Made by a program: the position numbers and the translations under genes
The notes under the pieces: model-generated
The model's database searches: none
What the model was told of the DNA's origin: nothing
Seen by the model: the letters and a program-made list of their open reading frames with translations, nothing else
Assembly: GCF_014193695.1 (NCBI RefSeq)
Contig: NZ_JACHZR010000003.1
Location: forward strand, 744,001 to 808,000
Source: Rhizobium sp. BK316
GTDB taxonomy: Bacteria; Pseudomonadota; Alphaproteobacteria; Rhizobiales; Rhizobiaceae
DNA length: 64,000 nucleotides
Direction of reading: 5' to 3'
Shown: one piece after another, positions 48,429-56,463 of the stretch
Layout: each line of letters begins with the position of its first letter
How positions within the stretch are numbered: the first letter of the stretch is position 1

Positions 48429-49175
48429 CTATACGCCGGCAGGCGCCAGTGCTGCCAGGTGCAGAAGGTCCTCGTTCTCCTCAGCCACATCCTCGGCAAG
48501 GCGGGCGGCTGCGACCACAGGGAGCCAGGCAAAGACCTCGTCCGGGGTCAAATCGTCCGCCTTCGCATAGGTGACGACATAGGCCTCGGCGATTGCCGGA
48601 AGCGAGCGGCGCATCAGGAGGTAGGTGCGGCAGACATCGGCGGCCGGATTGCCGCTGCAGGCATCCAGCCAGTCGACGATCATCACGTCTTCACCGGAGC
48701 CCAGGATATTCCAGGGGTGGAAGTCGCCGTGGCAGACATTGTCGCCATCGGGCAGGGCGGCAAGTGTCAGAAGCAGCCGGTCGCGCAGGTCCGGGGTGAG
48801 TCGTTCGGCGCGCTCGATATTGGCCGACAGTCTTGATTTCAATGAGGGAAGGCCGGTGCCGGGCTCGCGGTGCAGGCGCTGATGGAGTGCTGCCATCTCC
48901 CTGATGGCCGACAGCGGTGGTTCCGGCATCATCTCATCGGCAAGGCTCGTGCCGGTCGCCCGATCCATGAGCAGGCCCCATCGGCCGTGATAATCGCCGA
49001 CGACATGGATTCTGGGCGCGGGCAGGGAGAGCCGCTCGACGATCGCCAGATTGGCGGCCTCGCGGAAGGCCGGGGCCTTCGGGCGGCCGGGCCTGTAGAG
49101 CTTCAGCGCCAGCGTGCCATGTTCATAGACTTCCGCTTCCTTGCCGGCGCCGAGCAGACGGCCGATTTCGCTCAT
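48429..49175 (-). CDS. Aminoglycoside phosphotransferase-family kinase-like protein
   Basis: A 248-residue protein kinase-like (APH/ChoK fold) protein. The catalytic loop is CHGDFHPWNILGSG and the metal-binding aspartate is in VMIVDWLDACSG; the N-terminal GAGKEAEVYEHGTLALKLYR is the nucleotide-binding part. Such chromosomal members usually phosphorylate small metabolites (for example fructosamines, homoserine or sugars), and antibiotic resistance should not be assumed. It converges on zur and is divergent from chaC. Confidence 0.85.
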   Translation of the reverse strand: MSEIGRLLGAGKEAEVYEHGTLALKLYRPGRPKAPAFREAANLAIVERLSLPAPRIHVVGDYHGRWGLLMDRATGTSLADEMMPEPPLSAIREMAALHQRLHREPGTGLPSLKSRLSANIERAERLTPDLRDRLLLTLAALPDGDNVCHGDFHPWNILGSGEDVMIVDWLDACSGNPAADVCRTYLLMRRSLPAIAEAYVVTYAKADDLTPDEVFAWLPVVAAARLAEDVAEENEDLLHLAALAPAGV

Positions 49176-49376
49176 GTCGGGCTCCCGTTCATTGTGTGCC
49201 TTCCAGAGCGATGTGGTGCTGATCTTTGTGGCGGGAAGGGGGAGGCACGAGCATCGATTGTTGCGGCTGCGGAGACACTGTGTCTGTGCCGGCAGGCTTT
49301 ATCCCGCGCGCCAGGCGTGGATGATGGCCGCGAAACAGGGCCATGCTGATATCAACGGCCTGTCATTGAGGGTGTC

Positions 49377-50117
49377 ATGACGATCAACAACAAACACTCG
49401 GAAGCGGTCGCCTGTTGCGGCGAAGAAATCCTGTCGCGCGAGCTGCTGCTCAGCGGCACTTTCGCTGACCTGATTGCCGGGGAGGCGCCGTCGCTCAAAC
49501 TTCTCAGCGACGAGGAGCGGCATGCATCTCTCGCATCGATACTTGCGGAGCGGCCGACGGGCGATGTCTGGATTTTCGCCTATGGTTCGTTGATCTGGAA
49601 TCCGATCATTCTCAGCGTCGAAAGCCGGAAAGCCCGTGTCGAAGGCTGGCGCCGGTCCTTTTGCCTCGCCACCGTTTCCGGGCGGGGTTCGCCCGACAAT
49701 CCAGGTCTCGTGCTCGGCCTTGATGCGGGCGGGGCCTGCGATGGGGTCGCCCTGCGCCTGGATGAAGCGGATCTTCTGCACGAACTCGAGTTGTTGTGGC
49801 GACGGGAGATGGTGGCCGAGGCCTATATTCCCCGCTGGGTCGACTTGCTCGATGAAGAGGGTACCCGCTTTGGAAGCGGCATTGCTTTCACCATGAACCC
49901 GCTTGCAAATACATATGCGGGCGGGCTTTCCCGGGAGGCGACCATTCAACGGCTTGCCACGGCTTCGGGCAGTATCGGCAGTTCGGCCGATTATCTGTTT
50001 CGCACGCGTGAAGGCTTGAGGGCGCTCGATATGTGGGACGAGTTTCTGGAGGAGCTCGCCATCGAGGTGGAGGAGGCGCAACGCAGGCTGTCGCAGTTAC
50101 CTTCCGAGGCGGTTTGA
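49377..50117 (+). CDS. ChaC-like gamma-glutamylcyclotransferase
   Basis: A 246-residue protein of the ChaC family, which cleaves glutathione to 5-oxoproline and Cys-Gly in the cytoplasm. The substrate-binding loop is FAYGSLIWNPII (residues about 66-77), followed by GWRRSFCLATVSGRGSPDNPG and the acidic region LELLWRREMVAEAYIPRWV, the usual ChaC pattern. The N-terminal 60 residues are a rhizobial extension. A strong bidirectional hairpin lies after the stop (50130-50162). Confidence 0.88.
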   Translation: MTINNKHSEAVACCGEEILSRELLLSGTFADLIAGEAPSLKLLSDEERHASLASILAERPTGDVWIFAYGSLIWNPIILSVESRKARVEGWRRSFCLATVSGRGSPDNPGLVLGLDAGGACDGVALRLDEADLLHELELLWRREMVAEAYIPRWVDLLDEEGTRFGSGIAFTMNPLANTYAGGLSREATIQRLATASGSIGSSADYLFRTREGLRALDMWDEFLEELAIEVEEAQRRLSQLPSEAV

Positions 50118-50129
50118 TCCGCCGTTGTG

Positions 50130-50162
50130 CTGAAGGCTCCGCGGGAATAGCGGAGCCTTCAG
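50130..50162. terminator. Bidirectional hairpin between convergent chaC and aldo/keto reductase
   Basis: Perfect 13-bp stem CTGAAGGCTCCGC (50130-50142) with GCGGAGCCTTCAG (50150-50162), loop GGGAATA; TGTTTT follows on the plus strand. Confidence 0.85.
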
Positions 50163-50176
50163 ACCTGTTTTACCGA

Positions 50177-51208
50177 TCAGCCGGCGGCGCGTTCGGCGGG
50201 CGGACGGCGCCGCAGGCTCGCGGTCTGGATCGCCGGGGTCTTATAGTTGGCTTCCAGCGGGCCGGTTTCGGTGCCCGGTGGTACGATGGCGTCGATGGCA
50301 TCGAGCAGCTCGTCGCTCAGACGCACCTGCGCGCCGGCCAGGAGATCATTGAGCTGTTCCATGGTGCGCGGCCCGAGGATCGCCGACGTAACGCCCGGAT
50401 GGGCGATGACGAAGGCAAGCGCCATGTGAGTGAGCGAGATGCCGGCACTTTCCGCGAGCGGAATGAGCTGCTCGACGGCATCGAGGCTGTTTTCATTCGA
50501 CATTTGCTTGGGGAAATAAGCAACGCGGGTGCTGTCGGGCTGAGCTGCACCCCGGCGGTAGCGGCCGGTCAGCATGCCCATGGCGAGCGGGCTCCAGACG
50601 AGGGCGCCCATGCCGTAGCGTTCGAGCGTCGGCAGGACCTCGCGTTCGATGCCGCGATGCAGGATCGAATAGGGCGGCTGCTCGGTGCGGAAGCGGGCCA
50701 GCCCCCGCTTTTCGGCCACCCATTGCGCCTCGATGATATCGGAGGCGGGGAAGGTGGAGGAGCCGATGGCCCGGATCTTGCCTGCGCGCATCAGATCCGT
50801 GAGGGCCGAGAGCGTTTCTTCGATATCGGTGTCGGGGGCGGGGCGGTGCATCTGGAAGAGGTCGATATAATCGGTCTGCAGGCGGCGCAGCGAATCTTCC
50901 ACCGCGCGATAGATCCAGCGGCGCGAACTGCCCTGCTGGTTCGGATCCTGGCCCATCGGGATGAAGCATTTGGTGGCGAGCACGACATTGTCGCGCCGGC
51001 CCTTCAGGGCTTTGCCGACGATCTCCTCGGATTCGCCGTGGCTGTACATATCGGCGGTGTCGATGAAGTTGATGCCGGTATCGAGCGCCTTGTGGATGAT
51101 GCGGATGGAATCGTCATGATCGGCATTGCCGATCGCGCCGAACATCATGGCGCCAAGGCAATAGGGGCTGACCTTGATGCCGGTGCGGCCAAGGGGACGG
51201 TATTGCAT
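50177..51208 (-). CDS. Aldo/keto reductase
   Basis: A 343-residue AKR. Residues YRPLGRTGIKVSPYCLGAMM start the barrel, FIDTADMYSHGESEEIVGKAL contains the catalytic Asp and Tyr, LATKCFIPMG the Lys, and FQMHRPAPDTDIEE the His. The C-terminal ILGPRTMEQLNDLL binds NADPH phosphate. The substrate is unknown. ATG 51208 follows AAGGAAACGAAG; the frame is open upstream over the divergent tetR gene but without homology. It is likely controlled by the TetR protein through operators at 51327-51360. Confidence 0.92.
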   Translation of the reverse strand: MQYRPLGRTGIKVSPYCLGAMMFGAIGNADHDDSIRIIHKALDTGINFIDTADMYSHGESEEIVGKALKGRRDNVVLATKCFIPMGQDPNQQGSSRRWIYRAVEDSLRRLQTDYIDLFQMHRPAPDTDIEETLSALTDLMRAGKIRAIGSSTFPASDIIEAQWVAEKRGLARFRTEQPPYSILHRGIEREVLPTLERYGMGALVWSPLAMGMLTGRYRRGAAQPDSTRVAYFPKQMSNENSLDAVEQLIPLAESAGISLTHMALAFVIAHPGVTSAILGPRTMEQLNDLLAGAQVRLSDELLDAIDAIVPPGTETGPLEANYKTPAIQTASLRRRPPAERAAG

Positions 51209-51326
51209 CTTCGTTTCCTTTGAATCTTGAGCTGCCCGTAAGGGCAGGTTTTGAATCTGGCAAAAGCCCCGACGGCGGGCCTTGCATCTGGCAAAGCCGC
51301 GCCGAACAGGGTATAAAGGCGCATCC

Positions 51327-51339
51327 GGAACGCGGTTCC
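51327..51339. promoter_or_regulatory. Candidate TetR operator 1
   Basis: GGAACGCGGTTCC is a 13-base palindrome in the gap between the aldo/keto reductase and tetR, 21 bases from a second copy. Confidence 0.75.
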
Positions 51340-51347
51340 GTTTATAC

Positions 51348-51360
51348 GGAACAATGTTCC
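51348..51360. promoter_or_regulatory. Candidate TetR operator 2
   Basis: GGAACAATGTTCC repeats the GGAAC-N3-GTTCC pattern of 51327-51339 two helical turns away, 21 bases before the tetR start. Confidence 0.75.
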
Positions 51361-51380
51361 GCTTTGCAAGAGGTGTTGAT

Positions 51381-52001
51381 ATGACCAGCGGGACGGACAG
51401 TCCGGGCGAGGCGCGTGAGACTGATAGCGGCCATGACAGGCCTGTGCGCGCGGATGCGCGGCGCAACCTGGATCTGCTGCTGAAAGCCGCCTTGGATGTA
51501 TTTGCCACCTCCGGCGTCGATGCGCCGGTGCGCGAGATCGCGGAAAAGGCCGGCGTTGGCGTCGGCACGGTCTACCGCCATTTTCCGCAGCGCTCGGACC
51601 TCATCAAGGCGGTCGTGCGCAACGAGATGGATGCCTGCGCCGATGCTGCCATAACACTCGCCGCCGAAAATGAGCCGGGCGAGGCGCTGTCGCGCTGGAT
51701 GCAGCGCTTTGCCGATTTCATCATGGCCAAGCGCGGCCTTGCCGCAGCTTTGCATTCCGGCGACCCGGCCTATCAGGCGCTGCCGGCCTATTTCGACGAG
51801 CGCATGATCCCGGCTTTGCAGGGACTGCTGGATAGAGCCGTTGCGGTGGGCGCGGCACGCGGCGATGTGGAAGCGAGCGAGCTCCTGCGCGCCGGCGCGC
51901 AGCTTTCCAATCTCGGGCAGGGCGATGACCCGGCGGCGACGCGGCGGATGATTGCGCTGCTGGTGGACGGACTGCGCTATGGGGCGGGTGTGAAGAGCTG
52001 A
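51381..52001 (+). CDS. TetR-family transcriptional regulator
   Basis: A 206-residue repressor-type protein. The N-terminal helix-turn-helix spans about residues 24-68: LKAALDVFATSGVDAPVREI, then AEKAGVGVGTVYRHFPQRSD. The rest is a helical ligand-binding domain. ATG 51381 follows AAGAGGTGTTGAT; in-frame starts further upstream lie within the operators and are rejected. It is divergent from the aldo/keto reductase, its probable target. Confidence 0.9.
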   Translation: MTSGTDSPGEARETDSGHDRPVRADARRNLDLLLKAALDVFATSGVDAPVREIAEKAGVGVGTVYRHFPQRSDLIKAVVRNEMDACADAAITLAAENEPGEALSRWMQRFADFIMAKRGLAAALHSGDPAYQALPAYFDERMIPALQGLLDRAVAVGAARGDVEASELLRAGAQLSNLGQGDDPAATRRMIALLVDGLRYGAGVKS

Positions 52002-52021
52002 GGGTTCTGCACGCGCCGCCT

Positions 52022-52987
52022 TCAGGCGGCTGCGGCCTTTGCCTTCGGTTTCAGCAAAATGATCAGCAGCAATCCGGCGATGATGAGGGCGGCACCTTCG
52101 AGATGATAGGTCTGCAGTTTCTCGCCGAGGATGAAATAGGCGAGCACGGCGATGAAGATCGTCTGGATGTAGAGGAGCACGCCGGCGCGCGCAGCCCCCA
52201 GCGCCTCGATGCTTCGGTTGAAGAGATAATACATGAGCGCGCCGCCGGGGATCGCGACATAGGCGAGTGCGATGAGGCCGCTCGTATTCAGCGTCGTGCG
52301 TTCGTCGACGGCGAGTTCGTAGAGGTAGAAGGGCAGGGCTGTCAGCGCGGCGGCACCGAGCAGCAGGACGAGCAGCGCGAGCCGGTTCAAGTCGAATTTC
52401 GCGCGGCGCAGCAGTACCGTGTAGAGGCTGAAGCAGAAGGCGCCGGCGACGATCCAGAGTTCGCTCGGATTGAAGTCGAGGCGCAGAAGTGCTGCCGGGC
52501 TGCCCTTGACGATGATGATGAGGATGCCGAGGAAGGCGAGGATGGAGCCGGCCACCTGCCAGCTTCCCATCGGCTCTGCCAGCATCAGGCGGGCGAGGAT
52601 CATGGTGATGATCGGGATCAGCGCGATGATGATGCCGGCGGTGGTGGCATCGGCATGTTGAAGGCCGACGAAGATCAGGCCCTGACAGATGGCCAGTCCC
52701 ATGCCGCCGATGAAAAGCAGCTCCAGGCCGCGTGCCCGCACCAGTGCGAGCATCGCGGAAAAATGGTGGCGCACGATCGGCAGCATGATCGCGAAGGCGA
52801 TGAGCACGCGCCAGAAGCAGAGCGCCCAGGGCGGCATTTCGGCGGAGACCCATTTGGCTGCGATGTAGACGCCGGCTGACAAAAGCCAGCAGAGGACGCC
52901 TACGGAATAGGCTCCCGCAAGCGAACCGCCTGCCGCCTGTTCCGTCCCGACAGTATCACGATGGACTGCCAAGACATGTATCGCCAT
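52022..52987 (-). CDS. DMT (EamA) superfamily transporter
   Basis: A 321-residue protein with ten hydrophobic segments forming two EamA repeats; PWALCFWRVLIAFAIMLPI and GMGLAICQGLIFVGLQHADA are in the first, YVAIPGGALMYYLFNRSIEALG with GEKLQTYHLEGAALIIAGLL in the second. The family exports amino acids or other metabolites; the substrate is unknown. A GCCGCC/GGCGGC hairpin at its 3' end (52015-52030) overlaps the stop and separates it from the convergent tetR gene. Confidence 0.9.
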   Translation of the reverse strand: MAIHVLAVHRDTVGTEQAAGGSLAGAYSVGVLCWLLSAGVYIAAKWVSAEMPPWALCFWRVLIAFAIMLPIVRHHFSAMLALVRARGLELLFIGGMGLAICQGLIFVGLQHADATTAGIIIALIPIITMILARLMLAEPMGSWQVAGSILAFLGILIIIVKGSPAALLRLDFNPSELWIVAGAFCFSLYTVLLRRAKFDLNRLALLVLLLGAAALTALPFYLYELAVDERTTLNTSGLIALAYVAIPGGALMYYLFNRSIEALGAARAGVLLYIQTIFIAVLAYFILGEKLQTYHLEGAALIIAGLLLIILLKPKAKAAAA

Positions 52988-53090
52988 CGGCTAGTTATGC
53001 CACAGTTGTCGGGCGCCGCACAGGTGGGGGTGTGGCTTTGCCGTCTCTGCACAGGCGGACGGTTGGCTCAGGCCTTGATCGTTCCTCTGT

Positions 53091-54581
53091 CTATGACTGC
53101 GCGCGGCTCGCGGTCGTGGCCGAAATCGCCGACAAGGTCTGTGCGTCGCGGCCGTAGATATCGTCGAAATAGTGGATGACGCCATCGTCGGTCGGCCATG
53201 CAGTGAAATAGGAGACGTAGACCGGAACCTGTTCCGGAACCGGCATGTCCTTCTTGGCACCATCCGCGATCTGCTGATCGACGAACTCGACCGAGGTCTT
53301 CAGGACGGCGGCTGCCATCGCCTTGGGGTTTTCCAGGCGCACGCATCCGTGGCTGAACATGCGGTCCTGCGAGGCGAATTTGCCGCGGGCAGGGGTGTCG
53401 TGCATGTAGATGTCGTGCGAATTGGGGAAGAGGATCTTCAGCTGTCCCAACGCATTGTCCGCTCCGGGCGGCTGGACGACGCCGATATTTTCGAGCGGCT
53501 GCGACCAGTCGACCTTGGCCGAGGGCATCGTCTTGCCCTTGACCGAGACGACATAGCCTTCCTTGTCCAGATAGGCGGGGTCGCGCTTCAGGTGCGGCAG
53601 CATCTCGTTGCGGATGATTGATTGCGGCACGCCCCAGTCGGGATTGAATTCGACCGTCTTGATCGAGGCATCGAAGAAATTCGTCTGGTGGTCCTGCTGG
53701 CCGATCACAGCCTTCATCGAGAGCGTTAGCGTACCGTTTTCATAATAATAGGCCATGTAGGCCGGCTGGTTGATGAACACGTATCGCTCGGGGAATTCCT
53801 GTGGCAGCCAGCGCATTTCCTCCATCGCCACGATCACCTTGTTGATGTTGGCGGCAGCATCGCCGCCCTGGCCTGAGGTGCGGAGATAATGCAGCTCGGC
53901 GGCGAGCTGGGCGAATTTCGGGTTGCTCGGTAGCAGGCGGTCGAAGACCACCATCAGATCAGGCGTGGCCGAGAGCTCAGCGATCGTGCCCTTCAGATCG
54001 ACAGGCTTGCGCTTGAAATCATAATAATTCGACAGCTTGTTGGGATCGATGCGACCCCGGAAATTGTCCTGAAGGAACATCAGCATCTTGGCCGAGAGGG
54101 AGACTTCGAACTCGGCCAGCGCCTTTGCGCGGTCGCCCGCTCCCTGGGGAAGGGCAACGGCATAGTCGCCGGCATTCAATCCCCAGTCGTCAGCCTGTTT
54201 CAGAAGGCTGAGCGCCTGTGCGGCCTTGGGCGTCGGCCCCCTGCCGTCGACCCAGATGAGCTTTGCCTTCGGCTGGGCGTAATAGGCTTCGATCGCCTCG
54301 GCGATGTCGTTATTCATCGAAACCGTCAGGCCGCCCATTTCGTTCAGCACCTTGGCCTGATTGCCGCTGACTGAATCAAAGAGCGCTGACAGTGATGCAC
54401 CCGTATCCTGCCGGACGATATGGGCGGGGCGGCGGGCCGGAACCGTATAGGCGGGCTTCGGGCTGGCCTGCGTGACCGGCGGCGCAGGCTGCGGCTCGGC
54501 GCGCACGGCAATTGCACTTCCCGAGAGCACCAGAAGGCCGGCGAGCGGTGCGATCCAGCGGGAAGATGTTCTCAGCGGCAT
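53091..54581 (-). CDS. L,D-transpeptidase, YcbB/LdtD type
   Basis: A 496-residue exported enzyme that makes 3-3 cross-links in peptidoglycan. The signal peptide is PLRTSSRWIAPLAGLLVL with cleavage near VRA. A scaffold domain with a PG-binding-like insertion (LIWVDGRGPTPKAAQALSLL) precedes the YkuD catalytic domain, whose nucleophile Cys413 is in FSHGCVRLENPKAM. PERYVFINQPAYMAYYYENG and NFFDASIKTVEFNPDWGVP are YcbB-typical. ATG 54581 is used; the open frame extends 34 codons further without a signal peptide. Much larger than the short L,D-transpeptidase at 16875-17303. Confidence 0.92.
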   Translation of the reverse strand: MPLRTSSRWIAPLAGLLVLSGSAIAVRAEPQPAPPVTQASPKPAYTVPARRPAHIVRQDTGASLSALFDSVSGNQAKVLNEMGGLTVSMNNDIAEAIEAYYAQPKAKLIWVDGRGPTPKAAQALSLLKQADDWGLNAGDYAVALPQGAGDRAKALAEFEVSLSAKMLMFLQDNFRGRIDPNKLSNYYDFKRKPVDLKGTIAELSATPDLMVVFDRLLPSNPKFAQLAAELHYLRTSGQGGDAAANINKVIVAMEEMRWLPQEFPERYVFINQPAYMAYYYENGTLTLSMKAVIGQQDHQTNFFDASIKTVEFNPDWGVPQSIIRNEMLPHLKRDPAYLDKEGYVVSVKGKTMPSAKVDWSQPLENIGVVQPPGADNALGQLKILFPNSHDIYMHDTPARGKFASQDRMFSHGCVRLENPKAMAAAVLKTSVEFVDQQIADGAKKDMPVPEQVPVYVSYFTAWPTDDGVIHYFDDIYGRDAQTLSAISATTASRAQS

Positions 54582-54776
54582 TCTTATGTCCTTGAAATCC
54601 GATAAAATACTGTCACGCGCGGCGTTGGTCCGTGTGGGGCGAAGCCCGACTAGAACGCCAACATTCGGGCAGAAGATGGGCATTGAGCGTTTCCGGCAAG
54701 CCCATGGGTGACAGAAGTTGTTGGAACGAAATCACTTTTTCGACAGCGCGGAGCTTTCTAGTGCTGTCATTTCGAT

Positions 54777-54810
54777 GGCTGCGGGATCGGGGTAGCCTGA
54801 TCCCGCAGCC
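54777..54810. terminator. Stable hairpin downstream of the RibD-type reductase gene
   Basis: GGCTGCGGGATC (54777-54788) and GATCCCGCAGCC (54799-54810) form a perfect 12-bp stem with a 10-base loop. There is no T-run on either strand, so termination is only a guess. Confidence 0.55.
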
Positions 54811-54829
54811 GCGACCGAGAAAGTACCGG

Positions 54830-55480
54830 CTACTGCCAGTTCCTGCGGCGTTCGAGCTCGGCCTCGGACGGTTGATCGGATGCGAACGAGCCCGCCCGGA
54901 CTTCGCCGTTGCGCTCATAGGTCGCGACGATGACGCCGGTGCCCGATACCGCCGATCTCGTGAGCTTGAGGGCGCCGGGCATCGCGCCGCCCTCGAACAG
55001 TCGTTTGCCTTTGCCCAGGATCAGCGGGAAGGTCAGCACGGTCATTTCGTCGATCAGGTCGTTGGCAAGCAGCGTCTGGATGAGATTGCCCGATCCCTGG
55101 ATGAGCAGGTCCGGCCCGTTCTCCTGTTTGATCTTGCGCAATGCCGCGACGATGTCGGGTCCCAGCGATTGCGAATTCTGCCAGGTGAGGGTTTCAGGCC
55201 GGTGCGTCGCGACATATTTCGTGGCGGGATTGAAGGCCTTGGCGATGTCGTCGTCCTGATAAGGCCAGTGGGCGGCGAAGATGTCGTAGGTTCGGCGGCC
55301 GAGCAGCAGCGCAAAGGGCTTTGCGAAGAGCTCGCCCATCACGGCTCCCATCGTATCGTCCGCGTAGGGAAATACCCAGCCACCGAATTTGAAACCGTTG
55401 ACGGGGTCCTCGTCAGGGCCGCCGGGCGCCTGCATGACGCCGTCGAGGCTGACGAATGTGGAGGCGATGATCTTTCTCAT
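54830..55480 (-). CDS. Dihydrofolate reductase-fold (RibD C-terminal) protein
   Basis: A 216-residue protein of the RibD_C family, NADPH-dependent reductases related to the riboflavin enzyme RibD but usually of unknown substrate. Features: IASTFVSLDGVMQAPGGPDE at the N-terminus, LLLGRRTYDIFAAHWP, LLIQGSGNLIQTLLANDLID and MTVLTFPLILGKGKRLFEGG. The start follows AGGAGAGACACCC. It is divergent from the alpha/beta hydrolase. Confidence 0.9.
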   Translation of the reverse strand: MRKIIASTFVSLDGVMQAPGGPDEDPVNGFKFGGWVFPYADDTMGAVMGELFAKPFALLLGRRTYDIFAAHWPYQDDDIAKAFNPATKYVATHRPETLTWQNSQSLGPDIVAALRKIKQENGPDLLIQGSGNLIQTLLANDLIDEMTVLTFPLILGKGKRLFEGGAMPGALKLTRSAVSGTGVIVATYERNGEVRAGSFASDQPSEAELERRRNWQ

Positions 55481-55688
55481 GGGTGTCTCTCCTGTTGGTG
55501 ATCCGCGCCATCAGGGGCCGGATCTCGGCCTTAGGACGAAACATGCGATGGCATGCCGACAAATCCCATCGAAATTTACGGGAGACTTGCCGGCCTGCGC
55601 GTGCGAATTTCGCCGGGCTGAGGAGCAGAAGGCAGCTGCCTGGGCGGCGAGGCCTGCTTCCGTGCAGGATGCGAGGGTGAGGGTGAAC

Positions 55689-56447
55689 ATGCCTAATGTG
55701 ACACGACATCTCATCGATAGGGGTGACGGGGCGCGTGTCGAGATTTTTCAGGCCCAGCCTGAGAGCAAAACACCCGAGGGAGCCATCCTGTTCGTCCACG
55801 GCAATCAGGGCGGCCGTCTCATTGGCGCGAAAGAGGCCGTCGATACGGGCGCGCTGCTTCGGTTCTGTTCCGGTTTGAATATCACCGCGGCGGCTGTCTC
55901 GCAGCCGGGCTTCGGGGCTTCGGATGGACCGGCGGATTTCTGCGGCCCGGATACCCAGCGGGCGATCATGGCCGCACTCTCCTTCCTGCGGCAGCAGCCT
56001 TGCGTCGATCCTGATCGTATCGTTCTCTATGGCAACAGTCGGGGGGCGGTTGCATCGGCGATGGTCGCAGCCCAGGTTCCCGATCTCAAAGCCGTCATTC
56101 TGCGCAGCGGCGTCTACGATCTCAAGGCGGCCTATGAGAGCAGTTCGAAAGGGCTGCGCTGGGTAATCGAGCAGGAGGCGGGCCTCACGAGCGGCGCCTT
56201 TCTGGCCCGCTCGGCCCTGCATCACGCGCAGAAAATCCGGGCGGAAACCCTGTTGCTGCACGGAAGGCTCGATGAGCGGGCTCCCATCGCCCAGGCCGAA
56301 CGGTTCTCGAATGCCCTGTCGGATGCAGGCGTGCCGGTCATGCTCCACGTCTTCGAATGCGGGCATGACATTCCCCGGGAATATGCGCAGGTAGCGCAGC
56401 GCTCCTTTCTGCAAAGGATGTTCGATCCCGTCGTGACATACCATTGA
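55689..56447 (+). CDS. Alpha/beta hydrolase
   Basis: A 252-residue serine hydrolase-fold protein. The oxyanion loop is ILFVHGNQGGR, the nucleophile Ser is in LYGNSRGAVASAM (G-N-S-R-G), and the acid and His are in LHGRLDERAP and FECGHDIPREY. It resembles prolyl-oligopeptidase-type dienelactone hydrolases more than lipases; the substrate is unknown. ATG 55689 lies after GAGGGTGAGGGTGAAC. The open frame upstream overlaps the 5' end of the divergent reductase and is rejected. Confidence 0.86.
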   Translation: MPNVTRHLIDRGDGARVEIFQAQPESKTPEGAILFVHGNQGGRLIGAKEAVDTGALLRFCSGLNITAAAVSQPGFGASDGPADFCGPDTQRAIMAALSFLRQQPCVDPDRIVLYGNSRGAVASAMVAAQVPDLKAVILRSGVYDLKAAYESSSKGLRWVIEQEAGLTSGAFLARSALHHAQKIRAETLLLHGRLDERAPIAQAERFSNALSDAGVPVMLHVFECGHDIPREYAQVAQRSFLQRMFDPVVTYH

Positions 56448-56463
56448 GCCGGCGTGATGGGCC

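Noticed and set aside
48429..49175. Antibiotic-resistance reading of the aminoglycoside phosphotransferase-like gene
   Set aside because: Only the kinase fold is conserved; chromosomal members act mostly on metabolites, and no resistance-gene context or mobile element is adjacent.
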